Part shown: positions 9,690-18,657 of the stretch, in pieces
Position numbering within the stretch: the first letter of the stretch is position 1
Layout: each line of letters starts with the position of its first letter
Assembly: GCF_900141755.1 (NCBI RefSeq)
Contig: NZ_LT670844.1
Span: 2,108,001 to 2,172,000, forward strand
Length of the DNA stretch: 64,000 nucleotides
Direction: 5' to 3'
DNA from: Bradyrhizobium lablabi
Lineage (GTDB): Bacteria; Pseudomonadota; Alphaproteobacteria; Rhizobiales; Xanthobacteraceae
Translations under genes and position numbers: made by a program
Notes under the pieces: model-generated
Databases searched by the model: none
Told to the model about the DNA's origin: nothing
The model's input: the letters and a program-made list of their open reading frames with translations, nothing else

Positions 9690-9780
9690 CGCGGTTCTCC
9701 GCGACGGGCGCCGGAAGCCTCTCTCCCGACCTTCAACCCGTCACGGCAGTCCCGGTCCACACTCTTACTCTCAACGGCGG
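9690..9780 (-). ncRNA. structured 5' leader of ArdC gene (radC-motif-like)
   Basis: On the minus strand an outer stem GACGGG / CCCGTC (9737-9742 with 9703-9708) encloses an inner 8-bp stem (GTCGGGAG / CTTCCGGC, with G-T pairs). It is preceded by a GAGAGTAAGAGTGTGGACC block and followed by GGAG before the ATG. The inner arms differ from the ParB leader but still pair, which is compensatory variation supporting an RNA structure. Confidence 0.6.
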
Positions 9781-10622
9781 TAACCCCGTATCTACTTCGG
9801 GGGAAACACACTCTGCACTCACGCGGCGGTTTTTGCGCCAGGGATGGAAGCCCGAAGGGTGAAGACCCGCGAAGCGGGGCTTCAGCGCAGCCAACAGCCC
9901 GGTCCCGCAGGGAGGCGCCGACAAGCCACGCAGGTTCTCGGCTTCGGTAGACTATCGATCGACCCACCAGCGCGCCGGTCAAAATAAAGGCGCTTCCGAT
10001 GCAGATTGTTGCCGACATGCTTGCTCTACCGAAGGCAGCTCCTATGGCAGCGGGCCGCCATTGGCTAAATCAGCCTGCATCGCCATCAACAACTTTTGGG
10101 CCGATTTAGGCATGCCTGGATAGACTTCCCGGCCACTCTCCGCGTATTGGCGTGCGAAAAACCAGTCTTGAAATGAGCGATGCGCGAAGCGCAAACCTTA
10201 AGGGCCGCTCGAAGAGCGGGTCTGCATAAGCGCATGACTGCCCGCGACGATTCAGGATGTGAGGAAGCGCGGAAGACCGGGGATACCGCTCGGGTCGGCG
10301 CCGGCGTTTCGCCGGCGCTTCACCCTGGTGCGCGCGAGGGGCGGAGCCCCATAGTTCTTCACTAGAAAAAAAGAAGCGTATGGGTGGAGCGTCAGCGGAG
10401 ACCACTCGCGGGTCGCGAGACCGGTTAAAAGGGCAGCCGCAGGAGCGTCAGCATAGCGCCGCCGAAGGCGGGACGCGGGACCGACTGCCCCCGGCGAGCG
10501 ACTCAAGAGCGACTTCACCACGCGTTGGTATCAATTTTGCATTTGTGATATCGTCTCAATGTTGTGCATGTCGATACACGGCGTGTGCATGTTCACTGAG
10601 CCAGTTTTTTATAGAGGACGAC
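9781..10622. other. palindrome-rich spacer without intact genes
   Basis: About 840 nt with no convincing full gene. It contains several short GC-rich inverted repeats (for example CGGGGCTTCAGCGC around 9876 and GGGGCGGAGCCCC around 10340) and the remnant coding segment described separately at 10042-10195. The last 60 nt probably hold the promoter of the lysine-rich peptide gene. Confidence 0.5.
10042..10195 (-). pseudogene. C-terminal remnant of a STAND/NACHT-type ATPase
   Basis: A 50-codon open stretch on the minus strand preceded by a stop codon. It starts with LRFAHRSFQDWFFAR, a pattern typical of the region after the NTPase domain in NACHT/STAND proteins, and ends with a natural stop at 10042-10044. 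No start codon or nucleotide-binding motif remains. Family assignment rests on one short motif and is tentative. Confidence 0.35.
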
Positions 10623-10709
10623 ATGGCCAAGAAAGCGAAGAAGGCAAAGAAGACCGCGAGGGCAGCCACCAAGAAGGTGGCAAAGAAGACTTCAAAGAAA
10701 AAGAAGTAG
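10623..10709 (+). CDS. 28-aa lysine-rich peptide
   Basis: 28 residues, about half of them lysine, in AKK/TKK repeats like the tail of bacterial histone H1-like proteins. AGAGGA lies 5 nt before the ATG. A strong terminator follows at 10830-10873, so the gene sits in its own short transcription unit. The product is probably a nucleoid- or nucleic-acid-binding tail-like peptide (inference). Such lysine-rich mini-proteins occur in Bradyrhizobiaceae, but I cannot name a characterised homologue. Confidence 0.6.
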   Translation: MAKKAKKAKKTARAATKKVAKKTSKKKK

Positions 10710-10829
10710 TCGTATCCGCGACTGAGAGATTGCGCCTCCGGGTCGCACCCCGGACGCAAGGCGAAACCTCTCCAAAGGATCTGAAATGTCCTTTGCAGCC
10801 GTTGGGTATCGCGGCAAGGTAAGATAAGG

Positions 10830-10873
10830 CCGGACCTTTGTGCAGGTGGCTACTGCATAAAGGTCCGGTTTTT
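10830..10873 (+). terminator. strong rho-independent terminator
   Basis: A 16-bp stem (CCGGACCTTTGTGCAG with CTGCATAAAGGTCCGG, one G-T pair) with a 7-nt loop, then TTTTT. It lies about 120 nt after the lysine-rich peptide gene and ends that transcript. Confidence 0.85.
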
Positions 10874-11049
10874 CGTTTCTGCCCGGCGAAGGGAATGATC
10901 TGCTCTTGCGTGAAGGATCGATGCCGCAAGGCCGCGACGCTCTCGCGGCGCGGTTCACGAGAGCCTGGTCCGCGAATGCGGACGCGCCCACTATCGCGTT
11001 TCATTTGAAGCCATGGCGTGAGCGCAGCCGCACCTCTCGCACGACTTTC

Positions 11050-11712
11050 TCACGCGGCCGCGCGATCTTCCTTATCGGGGCCACGTGCCACGATCCGTAA
11101 AGCGTCATCCGGCAACGGCCGCTGCAAGGCCTTCGCCTCGTCCCAAGGCGCACGCATCCACACGTCGCGTTCTTCGTCGGTCATCAGGATCACCGGCATG
11201 GCCTTGGGATGGATCGGCTCGACGACTGCATTCGGCGCTGTGGTCAGAAAGCCGTAGACAAGATGAGGTCCGGCGATCGGCTTTGATTTGGTCCCGCGGT
11301 CACCTTTGAACTCGGTCCAGAGTCCGGCGAAAGCGAACAGGGGGCGGTCGTCGTTCAACGCGAACCACACGACATCCTTCTTGCCGGTCGCGGGGTTGGG
11401 CTCCGGAGCGTATTCGGCAAAGCTGTTGACCGGAACCAGACAGCGGTTGTCCGGTTTCAGCGAGCCGCGCCAATGCGGCGACGTGGTGTTGCGAATATTC
11501 GTAACGGGGAAGCCGCCGGCGCGTAGCGGCGGCGGCATGCCCCAGCGCATCATGGTCATTTCGCGTTCGGCGCCAGCGTTGCGTACGACTGGAGCAGGAT
11601 AATCCGGAAACACGCCAGGCATCGATGGCAGATTGCCGACATAGCGGTTGATCACGCGAAAGAGCCTGATGATGGCCTCCTGATTGGTCGTGATCGAATA
11701 GAGATTGCACAT
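11050..11712 (-). CDS. SOS response-associated peptidase (SRAP, YedK/HMCES family)
   Basis: 220 aa. It starts MCNLY, giving the N-terminal catalytic Cys2 that crosslinks abasic sites in single-stranded DNA after Met removal. Other family landmarks are Asn in NIRNTTSPH (72-80), Glu100 in NSFAEYAP, and His168 in [11 protein letters not shown]. The ATG at 11712 is chosen because Cys must be residue 2. The protein shields abasic sites in ssDNA during replication or conjugation. It is divergent from the serine integrase with a 95-nt gap. Two degraded SRAP copies occur elsewhere in the window (36609-36850, 51075-51301). Confidence 0.93.
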   Translation of the reverse strand: MCNLYSITTNQEAIIRLFRVINRYVGNLPSMPGVFPDYPAPVVRNAGAEREMTMMRWGMPPPLRAGGFPVTNIRNTTSPHWRGSLKPDNRCLVPVNSFAEYAPEPNPATGKKDVVWFALNDDRPLFAFAGLWTEFKGDRGTKSKPIAGPHLVYGFLTTAPNAVVEPIHPKAMPVILMTDEERDVWMRAPWDEAKALQRPLPDDALRIVARGPDKEDRAAA

Positions 11713-11807
11713 TGTTTGACTGACCGTCACCCTCCGGTCAGGCCCCTTCGTTGTTCCGGCCCTGCCAATCTGTTAAAGTAATCGAGCCTAATCCGGATTT
11801 CGGGTCG

Positions 11808-13424
11808 ATGGCTAACTCGCTTGTCATACGCAAGGGTACGAGTTTAGCGAAGCGCGACAAGGCCCTTCGGGCCGCCCAATATGTCCGCATGTCGACCGAC
11901 TATCAACGGTATTCGATACAGAACCAGGCTGCGGCCATCGCGGCATTTGCCAGCCAAAAGAACCTCACGATCGTTCGTACCTATTTGGACGAGGGACGCA
12001 GCGGCCTGCGTATCAAGGGGCGGCCGGGGCTCATCGAGCTGATCAAAGATGTTCGCGCGGGTCAGGCGGATTTCGATCACGTCCTGGTCTACGACGTCAG
12101 CCGGTGGGGACGCTTCCAGGACGTCGACGAAAGCGCCCACTACGAGTTCGTCTGCAAGCAGAATGGCATCAAGGTCACCTATTGCGCGGAACAGTTCGAC
12201 AACGACGGGAGCCTGCTGTCGAGCATTGTCAAAAACATCAAGCGGGTGATGGCGGCCGAATATAGCCGCGAGCTCTCGGTCAAGGTGCATACGGGTCAGT
12301 GCCGCGTTGCTAGCCTGGGCTTTCGGGTCGGCGGGCCTCTCACGTTCGGACTCCGCAGGGAATTGATCGACGAGAACCGGCACTCGAAGGGGGAACTCAC
12401 CAGGGGACAGCGCAAGTCGCTTCAAACGGATCGCGTCCGGATTCGAGCAGGGTCTGACGAGGAGGGGGCGATCGTCAAATGGATATTCCATCAGTTTGTT
12501 GTCGAGTGCCAATCCGACATTGAAATCGCACGCCAGCTCAATCGGGCCGGCATTGCCAACGACAACAGGCGGCCGTGGACCGACAACATGATCCACCGGA
12601 TTCTCAAAAACGAAAACTATGTCGGGAACATCATTTATAACCGCACGTCCCGGCGCCTTGGCCAAAAGTTGGTCAAGAACCCCCGCCATCAGTGGGTTCG
12701 CGGTGAGGCCCTGATCGATCCAATCGTCGATAGGAGCCTTTTTGCACAGGCGCAAAAGATCATGGCCGAGCGCTATCTTTCGCTTCCCGATGATCAAATG
12801 TTGTTGCGGCTGCGCCTGCTCCTGCATCGCAAACGAAAACTGAGCTTCAGAGTGATAGAAGATGCGGCCGGTGTCCCGTCGGTGGCGTCTTACGTCAAGC
12901 GCTTCGGGTCGCTTCGGAAGGTTTACGCGCTCGTCAGATATGTATCGCGGCGCGACTGTGACTGGATCGACACCAGAGGATTCTGGTCCGAGGTGCTGAC
13001 AAGGCACGTGACTGAGGTCGTTGAAGCGCTGAGGTCAGACAAGGGATTTCGCGTCGATGTTGACGAGAAGCGCTCCTGCGTGACGATAAATGGAGAAACC
13101 AGGATATTCTTTTTGACAGCCCGCCAGGCCGCGAAGCGAAGACTGAACCATTTGCCTTATTGGAGAGTATATCGGAGACGGGAGATGTCCGGCTTTCTCG
13201 TAGCGCTGCGATTGGACGAACGGAACAAAGAAATAGAGGACTATCTGATCCTGCCGGCGTCGAGAATGCGGGGGGCCTATATCGGCTTTTCGAACGCGAT
13301 GATTCACGGTGCAACGCGCGTCGAAACTCTGGATGACTTGATAGTGCAGATAAAAAAGTATTTTAGAAAGGGCTCCAAGTCAGGCGCCCCAAAGAGGTCA
13401 AGTGCCCGGCGGCGCACGCGGTAG
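11808..13424 (+). CDS. large serine recombinase/integrase
   Basis: 538 aa. The N-terminal resolvase domain has AQYVRMSTDYQRYSIQNQ, with catalytic Ser29, and a GR.SG.R-type segment. It is followed by a Recombinase domain (about 180-330: GGPLTFGLRRELID, GIANDNRRPWTDNMIHRIL, ENYVGNIIYNR). The last about 210 residues have no CxxC zinc ribbon and instead carry a basic helix-turn-helix-like region (RKLSFRVIEDAAGVPSVASY). Such enzymes integrate and excise mobile DNA at short att sites. An earlier in-frame start at 11751 is possible, but 11808 gives the usual short lead-in. It probably mobilises, or once mobilised, the flanking island. Confidence 0.88.
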   Translation: MANSLVIRKGTSLAKRDKALRAAQYVRMSTDYQRYSIQNQAAAIAAFASQKNLTIVRTYLDEGRSGLRIKGRPGLIELIKDVRAGQADFDHVLVYDVSRWGRFQDVDESAHYEFVCKQNGIKVTYCAEQFDNDGSLLSSIVKNIKRVMAAEYSRELSVKVHTGQCRVASLGFRVGGPLTFGLRRELIDENRHSKGELTRGQRKSLQTDRVRIRAGSDEEGAIVKWIFHQFVVECQSDIEIARQLNRAGIANDNRRPWTDNMIHRILKNENYVGNIIYNRTSRRLGQKLVKNPRHQWVRGEALIDPIVDRSLFAQAQKIMAERYLSLPDDQMLLRLRLLLHRKRKLSFRVIEDAAGVPSVASYVKRFGSLRKVYALVRYVSRRDCDWIDTRGFWSEVLTRHVTEVVEALRSDKGFRVDVDEKRSCVTINGETRIFFLTARQAAKRRLNHLPYWRVYRRREMSGFLVALRLDERNKEIEDYLILPASRMRGAYIGFSNAMIHGATRVETLDDLIVQIKKYFRKGSKSGAPKRSSARRRTR

Positions 13425-13462
13425 CATCTGTGGCGAACGGCTTGGAATAGCACCTCTCAAGG

Positions 13463-13990
13463 CTACGGGTGTGCATTCGCGTCATCGGAGCACGTAGACG
13501 GTTTGCCGCCCGCCCGTATGCAGGCGCGATAGAGCCAAGGTTCGACATAGCTGCCCTTCCACATGCCGCGTCCGGCGTGTTCGGCCTCGCGCTGCACGGG
13601 GTCATACTTCGCTTTGGAATATTGAGGCCAATCCAGCGCAAGGCCGTTGCGCACCAGCCATTCACCCAGATCCGCCCCGTCTACCGAGCAGGTAGCGACG
13701 GTGCGTCCGTACTGATCAAGATTGATCGTCAAGCAGATTACCGTCCGCCGCGCGATGAAGCTATCGAGGTCGTTCGCGGCTTGCGCACCGCATCGGTACG
13801 GATAGCTCTCCTCGTCGCGGCAAAGCTGGGTGCTTTCCGGCGCATCGATGCCCCAAAGGCGGATGCGGATTCCGTGGATTTCGAGCGTATCGCCATCGAT
13901 GACACTGGCCTGACCTGTCGGTTGATCGGCCATCGCGGGGCCAATCATCAACAGCAAGGCCATGATCGCGCCTGAGAATGTCTTGGTCAT
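13463..13990 (-). CDS. secreted thermonuclease (SNase) family protein
   Basis: 175 aa with a signal peptide (MTKTFSGAIMALLLMIGPAMA). The SNase fold follows: VIDGDTLEIHG, RLWGIDAPES (the Arg/Asp Ca2+-site region) and LDQYGRTVA before WLVRNGLALDW. These Ca2+-dependent nucleases cut DNA and RNA. Four C-terminal region cysteines suggest a periplasmic disulfide-bonded protein. It is convergent with the integrase (39-nt gap) and lies just downstream of a hypothetical gene on the same strand (12-nt gap). Similar SNase genes are common cargo in rhizobial islands. Confidence 0.9.
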   Translation of the reverse strand: MTKTFSGAIMALLLMIGPAMADQPTGQASVIDGDTLEIHGIRIRLWGIDAPESTQLCRDEESYPYRCGAQAANDLDSFIARRTVICLTINLDQYGRTVATCSVDGADLGEWLVRNGLALDWPQYSKAKYDPVQREAEHAGRGMWKGSYVEPWLYRACIRAGGKPSTCSDDANAHP

Positions 13991-14002
13991 TTCCTTCGCC
14001 TG

Positions 14003-14569
14003 CTAGCGCATGTCGCGCGGATTGAATTTCGGCCAGTTTTCCAACGGTTTCAGCGACGGCAAGTTCTTCGGTCGCTCGGGGTAATGAAACTCCGAGCCGC
14101 GCAGCCAGCGGCCCTGGAAGCGATCCCAGAACAGGATGGCGTCCATCTGCCAGGTAAATTCGTGGACGCGCCAGACGCCTTCATTCTGGATGACTTCGCC
14201 CGTCGCATTGAATGGCAGGCTGTTGAGGCGACATAGCGCATTGATCTCGCTCCAGTGCTCGAGAATGTACATATCCTCCAGGGCGACATGATAAGGCCGG
14301 TCGGCGCGCCAGCGTGGCCCTCCCCCTCGTGGGTAAAAACCCTGACGCTGCGACATGAATTCCGGAATGCGGCTGATCGCCTTGCCGATCCGGCGCGCCT
14401 CGTCCGACGTGAGCTTGCAGGCGCCAAAGCTGTATCGCTGGGTATCGTCGCGGCAGAACAGCCACGCCACCGTCACGCCGTTGGCGTCCCGGACGGTGTA
14501 GCACTCGGAATTCTCCCGGATGAGGGTCCAGGGCGGCTTGAAATGCCGGGTTGGCTGGCTTGACACCAT
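14003..14569 (-). CDS. hypothetical protein
   Basis: 188 aa, soluble, rich in Trp, Arg and Pro. It begins MVSSQPTRHFKPPW; a longer reading to 14605 adds 12 residues. The segment DANGVTVAWLFCRDDTQRYS resembles a small conserved domain seen in many rhizobial hypotheticals next to thermonuclease genes. It lies 12 nt upstream of the SNase gene on the same strand, so the two are probably co-transcribed. No catalytic motif is recognised. Confidence 0.65.
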   Translation of the reverse strand: MVSSQPTRHFKPPWTLIRENSECYTVRDANGVTVAWLFCRDDTQRYSFGACKLTSDEARRIGKAISRIPEFMSQRQGFYPRGGGPRWRADRPYHVALEDMYILEHWSEINALCRLNSLPFNATGEVIQNEGVWRVHEFTWQMDAILFWDRFQGRWLRGSEFHYPERPKNLPSLKPLENWPKFNPRDMR

Positions 14570-14619
14570 GAGAACAAAATAGGAACATAGCGACCAGCGG
14601 GTCAACCTGGAACGGCGTC

Positions 14620-14829
14620 ATGTCCTCTGGTTCACAGCCGAACGCACATGACGCGGACGGGTTGGAGGCTGCCGTCGATCAGGCGGTCGCGGCGTGCGGC
14701 GGCGATATGCGCTCGACCATTCGCGCGCTGATTGTAGCCAACGACTATTTGGAATCTGAGGTAAGCGAACTGATGAAGGCCGTCTCTCACGCCTATGTGC
14801 GCGGGAGATTTCAGACTTATTCAGGCTGA
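14620..14829 (+). CDS. small conserved hypothetical protein
   Basis: 69 aa. The core (AAVDQAVAACGGDMRSTIRALIVANDYLE) is a helical segment that I recognise as recurrent in short rhizobial proteins of unknown function. It is divergent from the preceding hypothetical. No RBS stands out. Function unknown. Confidence 0.6.
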   Translation: MSSGSQPNAHDADGLEAAVDQAVAACGGDMRSTIRALIVANDYLESEVSELMKAVSHAYVRGRFQTYSG

Positions 14830-14915
14830 TCAATCTAGCGCTTGGGGAAACGCTTGCAAACGGGCTGTCGGCGGAGGATGAAAGCTGAGCGTTTAAATTT
14901 TCGTCTTAGGTCCCC

Positions 14916-17492
14916 ATGGTTGAATTGACTTATAACATTGCCGATCTTCCTGATTACCCCGCGCTGCAACAGTTGGCGCGCGCCTTATGGCGCAACGGTT
15001 CTGTTCGGGGCGCTGCGGTTCTGATCGGGGCCGGCCTCAGCAAGAATGCGGAGCGGCCCGGGGACGATACGTTAGAACCTCCCTTATGGTGGGAATTAAT
15101 GGAGGAAATGGTCGAGCGGCATTATCCGCACGACAAGAAGAGAGCACCAAGCAGCCCTCTGCGCATTGCCGAGGAATACCGAACCTATTCTGGTCAGGCA
15201 GGGCTCGACGACTTTCTGCGAACGCGCTTCCCGGACAAATCCTGGTCCCCCGGACCACTGCACGGAGCTCTGCTCGGATTACCGTGGAGCGACATACTCA
15301 CGACCAATTGGGACACGCTCCTCGAACGCGCCGAAAATATGAACGATTATTCGTACGAAGTCGTACGAACTGAAGCCGATCTTACACACGCCCGATCGCC
15401 GCGCATCGTGAAATTGCATGGAACCATCGGTGATCCCGGTCCGCTTATTTTCGCGGAAGAGGATTACCGGACATATCCCGTGAAACATGCTGCCTTTGTC
15501 AATCTTGCCCGCCAGGTATTTATCGAGAACGAATTATGTTTGGTTGGATTTTCCGGCGACGATCCCAACTTCCTACAATGGGCTGGTTGGGTTCGTGATC
15601 ATCTCGGCGGCAGCGCGCGTCGGATTTATCTCGTCGGCAATCTGCGCTTGGAACGGGCGACCAGAAGGTATTTGGAAGCTCATAACATTGCGCCCATTGA
15701 TTTTGCCCCCCTCGTTGAGAAACTGACGCCGAACCTTCAGCATGCTACGGCGACTCGGATTTTTATCGATGAACTTCGCAAGGCGAAACCACCTCCGCGG
15801 CACGAATGGAAGTTAACCCCGCACGATCAGTTCCCTCTCGCGAAAGCAGGCATCGATGCGCACCAACGTGTGCACAAAGATAACGAGTTCGCTGCCGATC
15901 TGCTGAAGAATACGATCCCCCTCTTTAAGACCGACCGGGAAAATTATCCGGGATGGCTGGTCTGCCCGGCTCGACTCCGCCGATCGATCGCTTACACAGG
16001 CGATGCGCACTGGTTAGTGCGAAAGCCGGTGCTCGAACTCTTAGAACCCAAGCTTCGCGCCGAGGCCTTGTTCGAGATTCTGTGGCGTCGCACGGTCGCA
16101 TTCGTTCCTTTGGACGTGCGGCTTGCCGATGCTCTCGCGGAACTTGTCGACAACAAGCCGGTAGAGATTGATCCCGATCTGCGCTTGCAGTTTGCCTTGG
16201 CGCTTATGCGTGACGCACGCGTGTCGCGCGATGAGGCCGGCTTGAAGCGGTGGGCTGGCGTCATCGAGGCCGAAGCCGCGGCCGACACGAGTGTACGGCA
16301 AGAGGTTGAATATCAATGGTGCTTGCGCGCGCGCGATCGGATGGATTTCGATACGCTGGCTGTGCGGCTCACCAACGTAAAGTCAGAAGACCCGATTTGG
16401 AAGTTGCGGTGCGCCGCCTTACATACGGAGCTCGGCGAATACGCAAAAGCAACGAAACTGATCAAAGACGCGACGGCGGACCTCGAACGTCGTCACAGAC
16501 TCGATCGCAATTCGTTGGTCGTCAAATCGCACTTGGCGTGGGCTAGCTGGATCAGCGGGGCGTGCGACATGTGGGGCTCCATTGGTCAACCCAATCGCTC
16601 GCTTCCCTCCAGAGACTTCAAGGAGCTCGACATCGATCCTCGGGGAGAGCTCGAATACATCGAAGATAGCGCTGCCAGGATCGAAAAGAAACGCCGCGAA
16701 GAAGCCGTGGCAGTTCAGCCGGCATTCGAGCCGGGCCATTATCGCGAGGGATCTGCAACAACGCACGTGGGTTCGGATCCCGGTGTCGAGTTGCTATATG
16801 AGTTCGATCAACTCATCGAACATGCCGGTCTTCCTCTCCGGATCAATCGGGTCGATGTTTGCGGATCGACGGCACTTGTCGTCCTCGAAGCGGCGCCTCA
16901 GACCGATCCGGAATGGTATGTCTGGCTGTTCCGCGCCTTGCATTCTCATTTTGACAAACCGTTTGAGCGTCATTTCGGCCGGATCGCGACAGCACGGATA
17001 CCGATCGCGACAACTTCGACGCTTCTTTCCATCGTCGAATCTGCCGTCACGTTGTGGACGCTCCGGGTCACCGCAGCGCGCACTCCCGAGCTTCGGGACG
17101 ATGTCGATGCGTTGCGCCTAATGCTGATGACGTTATCGCGCCTGACGGTTCGGATGAGCCCGGATCAGGCGGCTCAAGCGCTCCGCAGAGCGATTGAACT
17201 GGCGAAAGAACCACTCGTCACGCATCATTGGTTGATTGATGCCATCGGCGAATTGGCAAAGTACGCAGTTAAAGCTATTCCCACCGCCCAGCGAGGCGCT
17301 TTTGCATTGACAGTGCTTGAGTTTCCGCTGCCTTCGGAGAAAGGCGTGCGCGGTCCGCATCCTCCTTGGCCGCAGATTGTTTTTGATATTTGGAATGCGC
17401 CGCCGACTCGGAATCCCGGCGACACCAGTTGGGATCATCGTGTGCGTCAGCTCTTAGCCATTGCGCAAAAAGGCAACATCGACAGGGAGTAA
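14916..17492 (+). CDS. SIR2-domain defence-type protein, N-terminal part (gene interrupted)
   Basis: 858 codons to a TAA. The SIR2/NADase fold occupies about residues 30-260: GAGLS (38-42) for NAD binding, TTNWD (129-133), and KLHGT with the catalytic-type His168, then LVGFSGDDPNF (209-219). The rest is a long helical-repeat region of the kind used as sensor in SIR2 anti-phage proteins. After the TAA the same frame continues for about 50 codons of plausible protein (QLAYLAVSGALKPDE...), then a second frame takes over to 18588. I therefore read this as one roughly 1220-aa gene broken by a nonsense change and a frameshift. Expression of the 858-aa part alone is possible. Confidence 0.8.
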   Translation: MVELTYNIADLPDYPALQQLARALWRNGSVRGAAVLIGAGLSKNAERPGDDTLEPPLWWELMEEMVERHYPHDKKRAPSSPLRIAEEYRTYSGQAGLDDFLRTRFPDKSWSPGPLHGALLGLPWSDILTTNWDTLLERAENMNDYSYEVVRTEADLTHARSPRIVKLHGTIGDPGPLIFAEEDYRTYPVKHAAFVNLARQVFIENELCLVGFSGDDPNFLQWAGWVRDHLGGSARRIYLVGNLRLERATRRYLEAHNIAPIDFAPLVEKLTPNLQHATATRIFIDELRKAKPPPRHEWKLTPHDQFPLAKAGIDAHQRVHKDNEFAADLLKNTIPLFKTDRENYPGWLVCPARLRRSIAYTGDAHWLVRKPVLELLEPKLRAEALFEILWRRTVAFVPLDVRLADALAELVDNKPVEIDPDLRLQFALALMRDARVSRDEAGLKRWAGVIEAEAAADTSVRQEVEYQWCLRARDRMDFDTLAVRLTNVKSEDPIWKLRCAALHTELGEYAKATKLIKDATADLERRHRLDRNSLVVKSHLAWASWISGACDMWGSIGQPNRSLPSRDFKELDIDPRGELEYIEDSAARIEKKRREEAVAVQPAFEPGHYREGSATTHVGSDPGVELLYEFDQLIEHAGLPLRINRVDVCGSTALVVLEAAPQTDPEWYVWLFRALHSHFDKPFERHFGRIATARIPIATTSTLLSIVESAVTLWTLRVTAARTPELRDDVDALRLMLMTLSRLTVRMSPDQAAQALRRAIELAKEPLVTHHWLIDAIGELAKYAVKAIPTAQRGAFALTVLEFPLPSEKGVRGPHPPWPQIVFDIWNAPPTRNPGDTSWDHRVRQLLAIAQKGNIDRE

Positions 17493-18588
17493 GCCACTTC
17501 GCAGCTCGCCTATCTCGCCGTCAGTGGGGCACTCAAGCCCGACGAAACAACCGCGTTCGGAAGCGCGCTTTGGTCGGATGTCGATGCGCAAGAGGGAGGT
17601 CTTCCCGCGGAATACGGGCCTCAATGCCGGCGTGTTTCTGCGGCTACCCGCAATAGAAGGCGTTGATAGACAAGCGAGGCTATCGGGTCGGCTGCTTGGC
17701 GCGAATTTGCGCGAAGTAATGCGGTTGTCGCCGCCAGTTGGCACGGTCGAAATAAGCCAGAAGGCCAATCATCTTGTCTCAATTACCAATGCAGCACGGT
17801 CCGGCCTTGTCGTACCAGCCGATCGGGCCGCGGAAATGTTTGACGAGATCGTTGCTTGGGAGTTCCAGCAGGTAAGGGACGATAGAGACCCTTTCGCCGT
17901 GTCGTTCGCCAAGAATTTTAACGATACCATTCGGCTTGCCGCGGGCTATGTGTTGACCGTTGCCGTAGTACCCGCCATGCGCGCCGAGCAACGCACGGTC
18001 GAGCGGGCGCGAGCCCTTATTGCTTTCATTCGACGAGCGCAGTCTTGGACCAGCATGCAAGCGTTGCCGCACTTTCTCGCGTCCGCTGTAGAGGTCACAG
18101 CCGACGTGATTTCGATCGTTCGGGCGGGATTGCTGGGTTCGGATTCCCAACAAGTGGGGAGCGCAGCTCAGGCTATTGTCGGCCGGGCCGAATTGGTCCG
18201 AAACGGAACACTTCCACAGTTGCCTCAAGCCCTTGTCGAACGGCTTATGGCAACGATCGAAGTGCGCCGCGTGTTTGGCCTTACCGCCATGCTCGCTGCG
18301 GCGCTGAAATTGCTGACTCTTGATTTCCTTGGGGCGGAAGACATCAAACGCCTGACGGAGACGATCTCAGAAATTCGTGGAGTACGTTACGAGGATATTG
18401 CGCTAAACACGATGGAGGCTGTTTCCGCGTCCCTTGTGCGCGCGGAGTGCGTGAAACTAGCCGTTGCGCTAAAGGACCGGGTCGCGGATGACGAGGCGCT
18501 GCTGGCCTGGATCGATGAAGCGAAGAGCGATCCGTTGCCTGAAGTTCGCTTTAGCTTGACCCAGCCAGCGGAAGACCATCCAGAATGA
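17493..18588 (+). pseudogene. C-terminal part of the interrupted SIR2-domain gene
   Basis: Two segments complete the upstream SIR2 gene. Positions 17493 to about 17600 stay in the SIR2 frame (LAYLAVSGALKPDETTAFG). From about 17600 the coding signal moves to the next frame (NTGLNAGVFLRLPAIEG...) and runs about 330 codons to 18588. The open reading frame starts at 17461, but its first 40 codons are basic, low-quality sequence that overlaps the SIR2 frame. The region is helical and has no enzyme motif. It could only be made separately from an internal ATG such as 17584. Confidence 0.65.
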
Positions 18589-18657
18589 GCGGCCGGCGCG
18601 TCAACCTCCAACTCTTCGACGTCGGAGATTGGAAGGGGGATATCCGCTTCTTGGGCG

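Noticed and set aside
11844..13007. 387-codon minus-strand ORF
   Set aside because: Exact antisense of the serine integrase; high GC third positions make mirror frames open. No motif.
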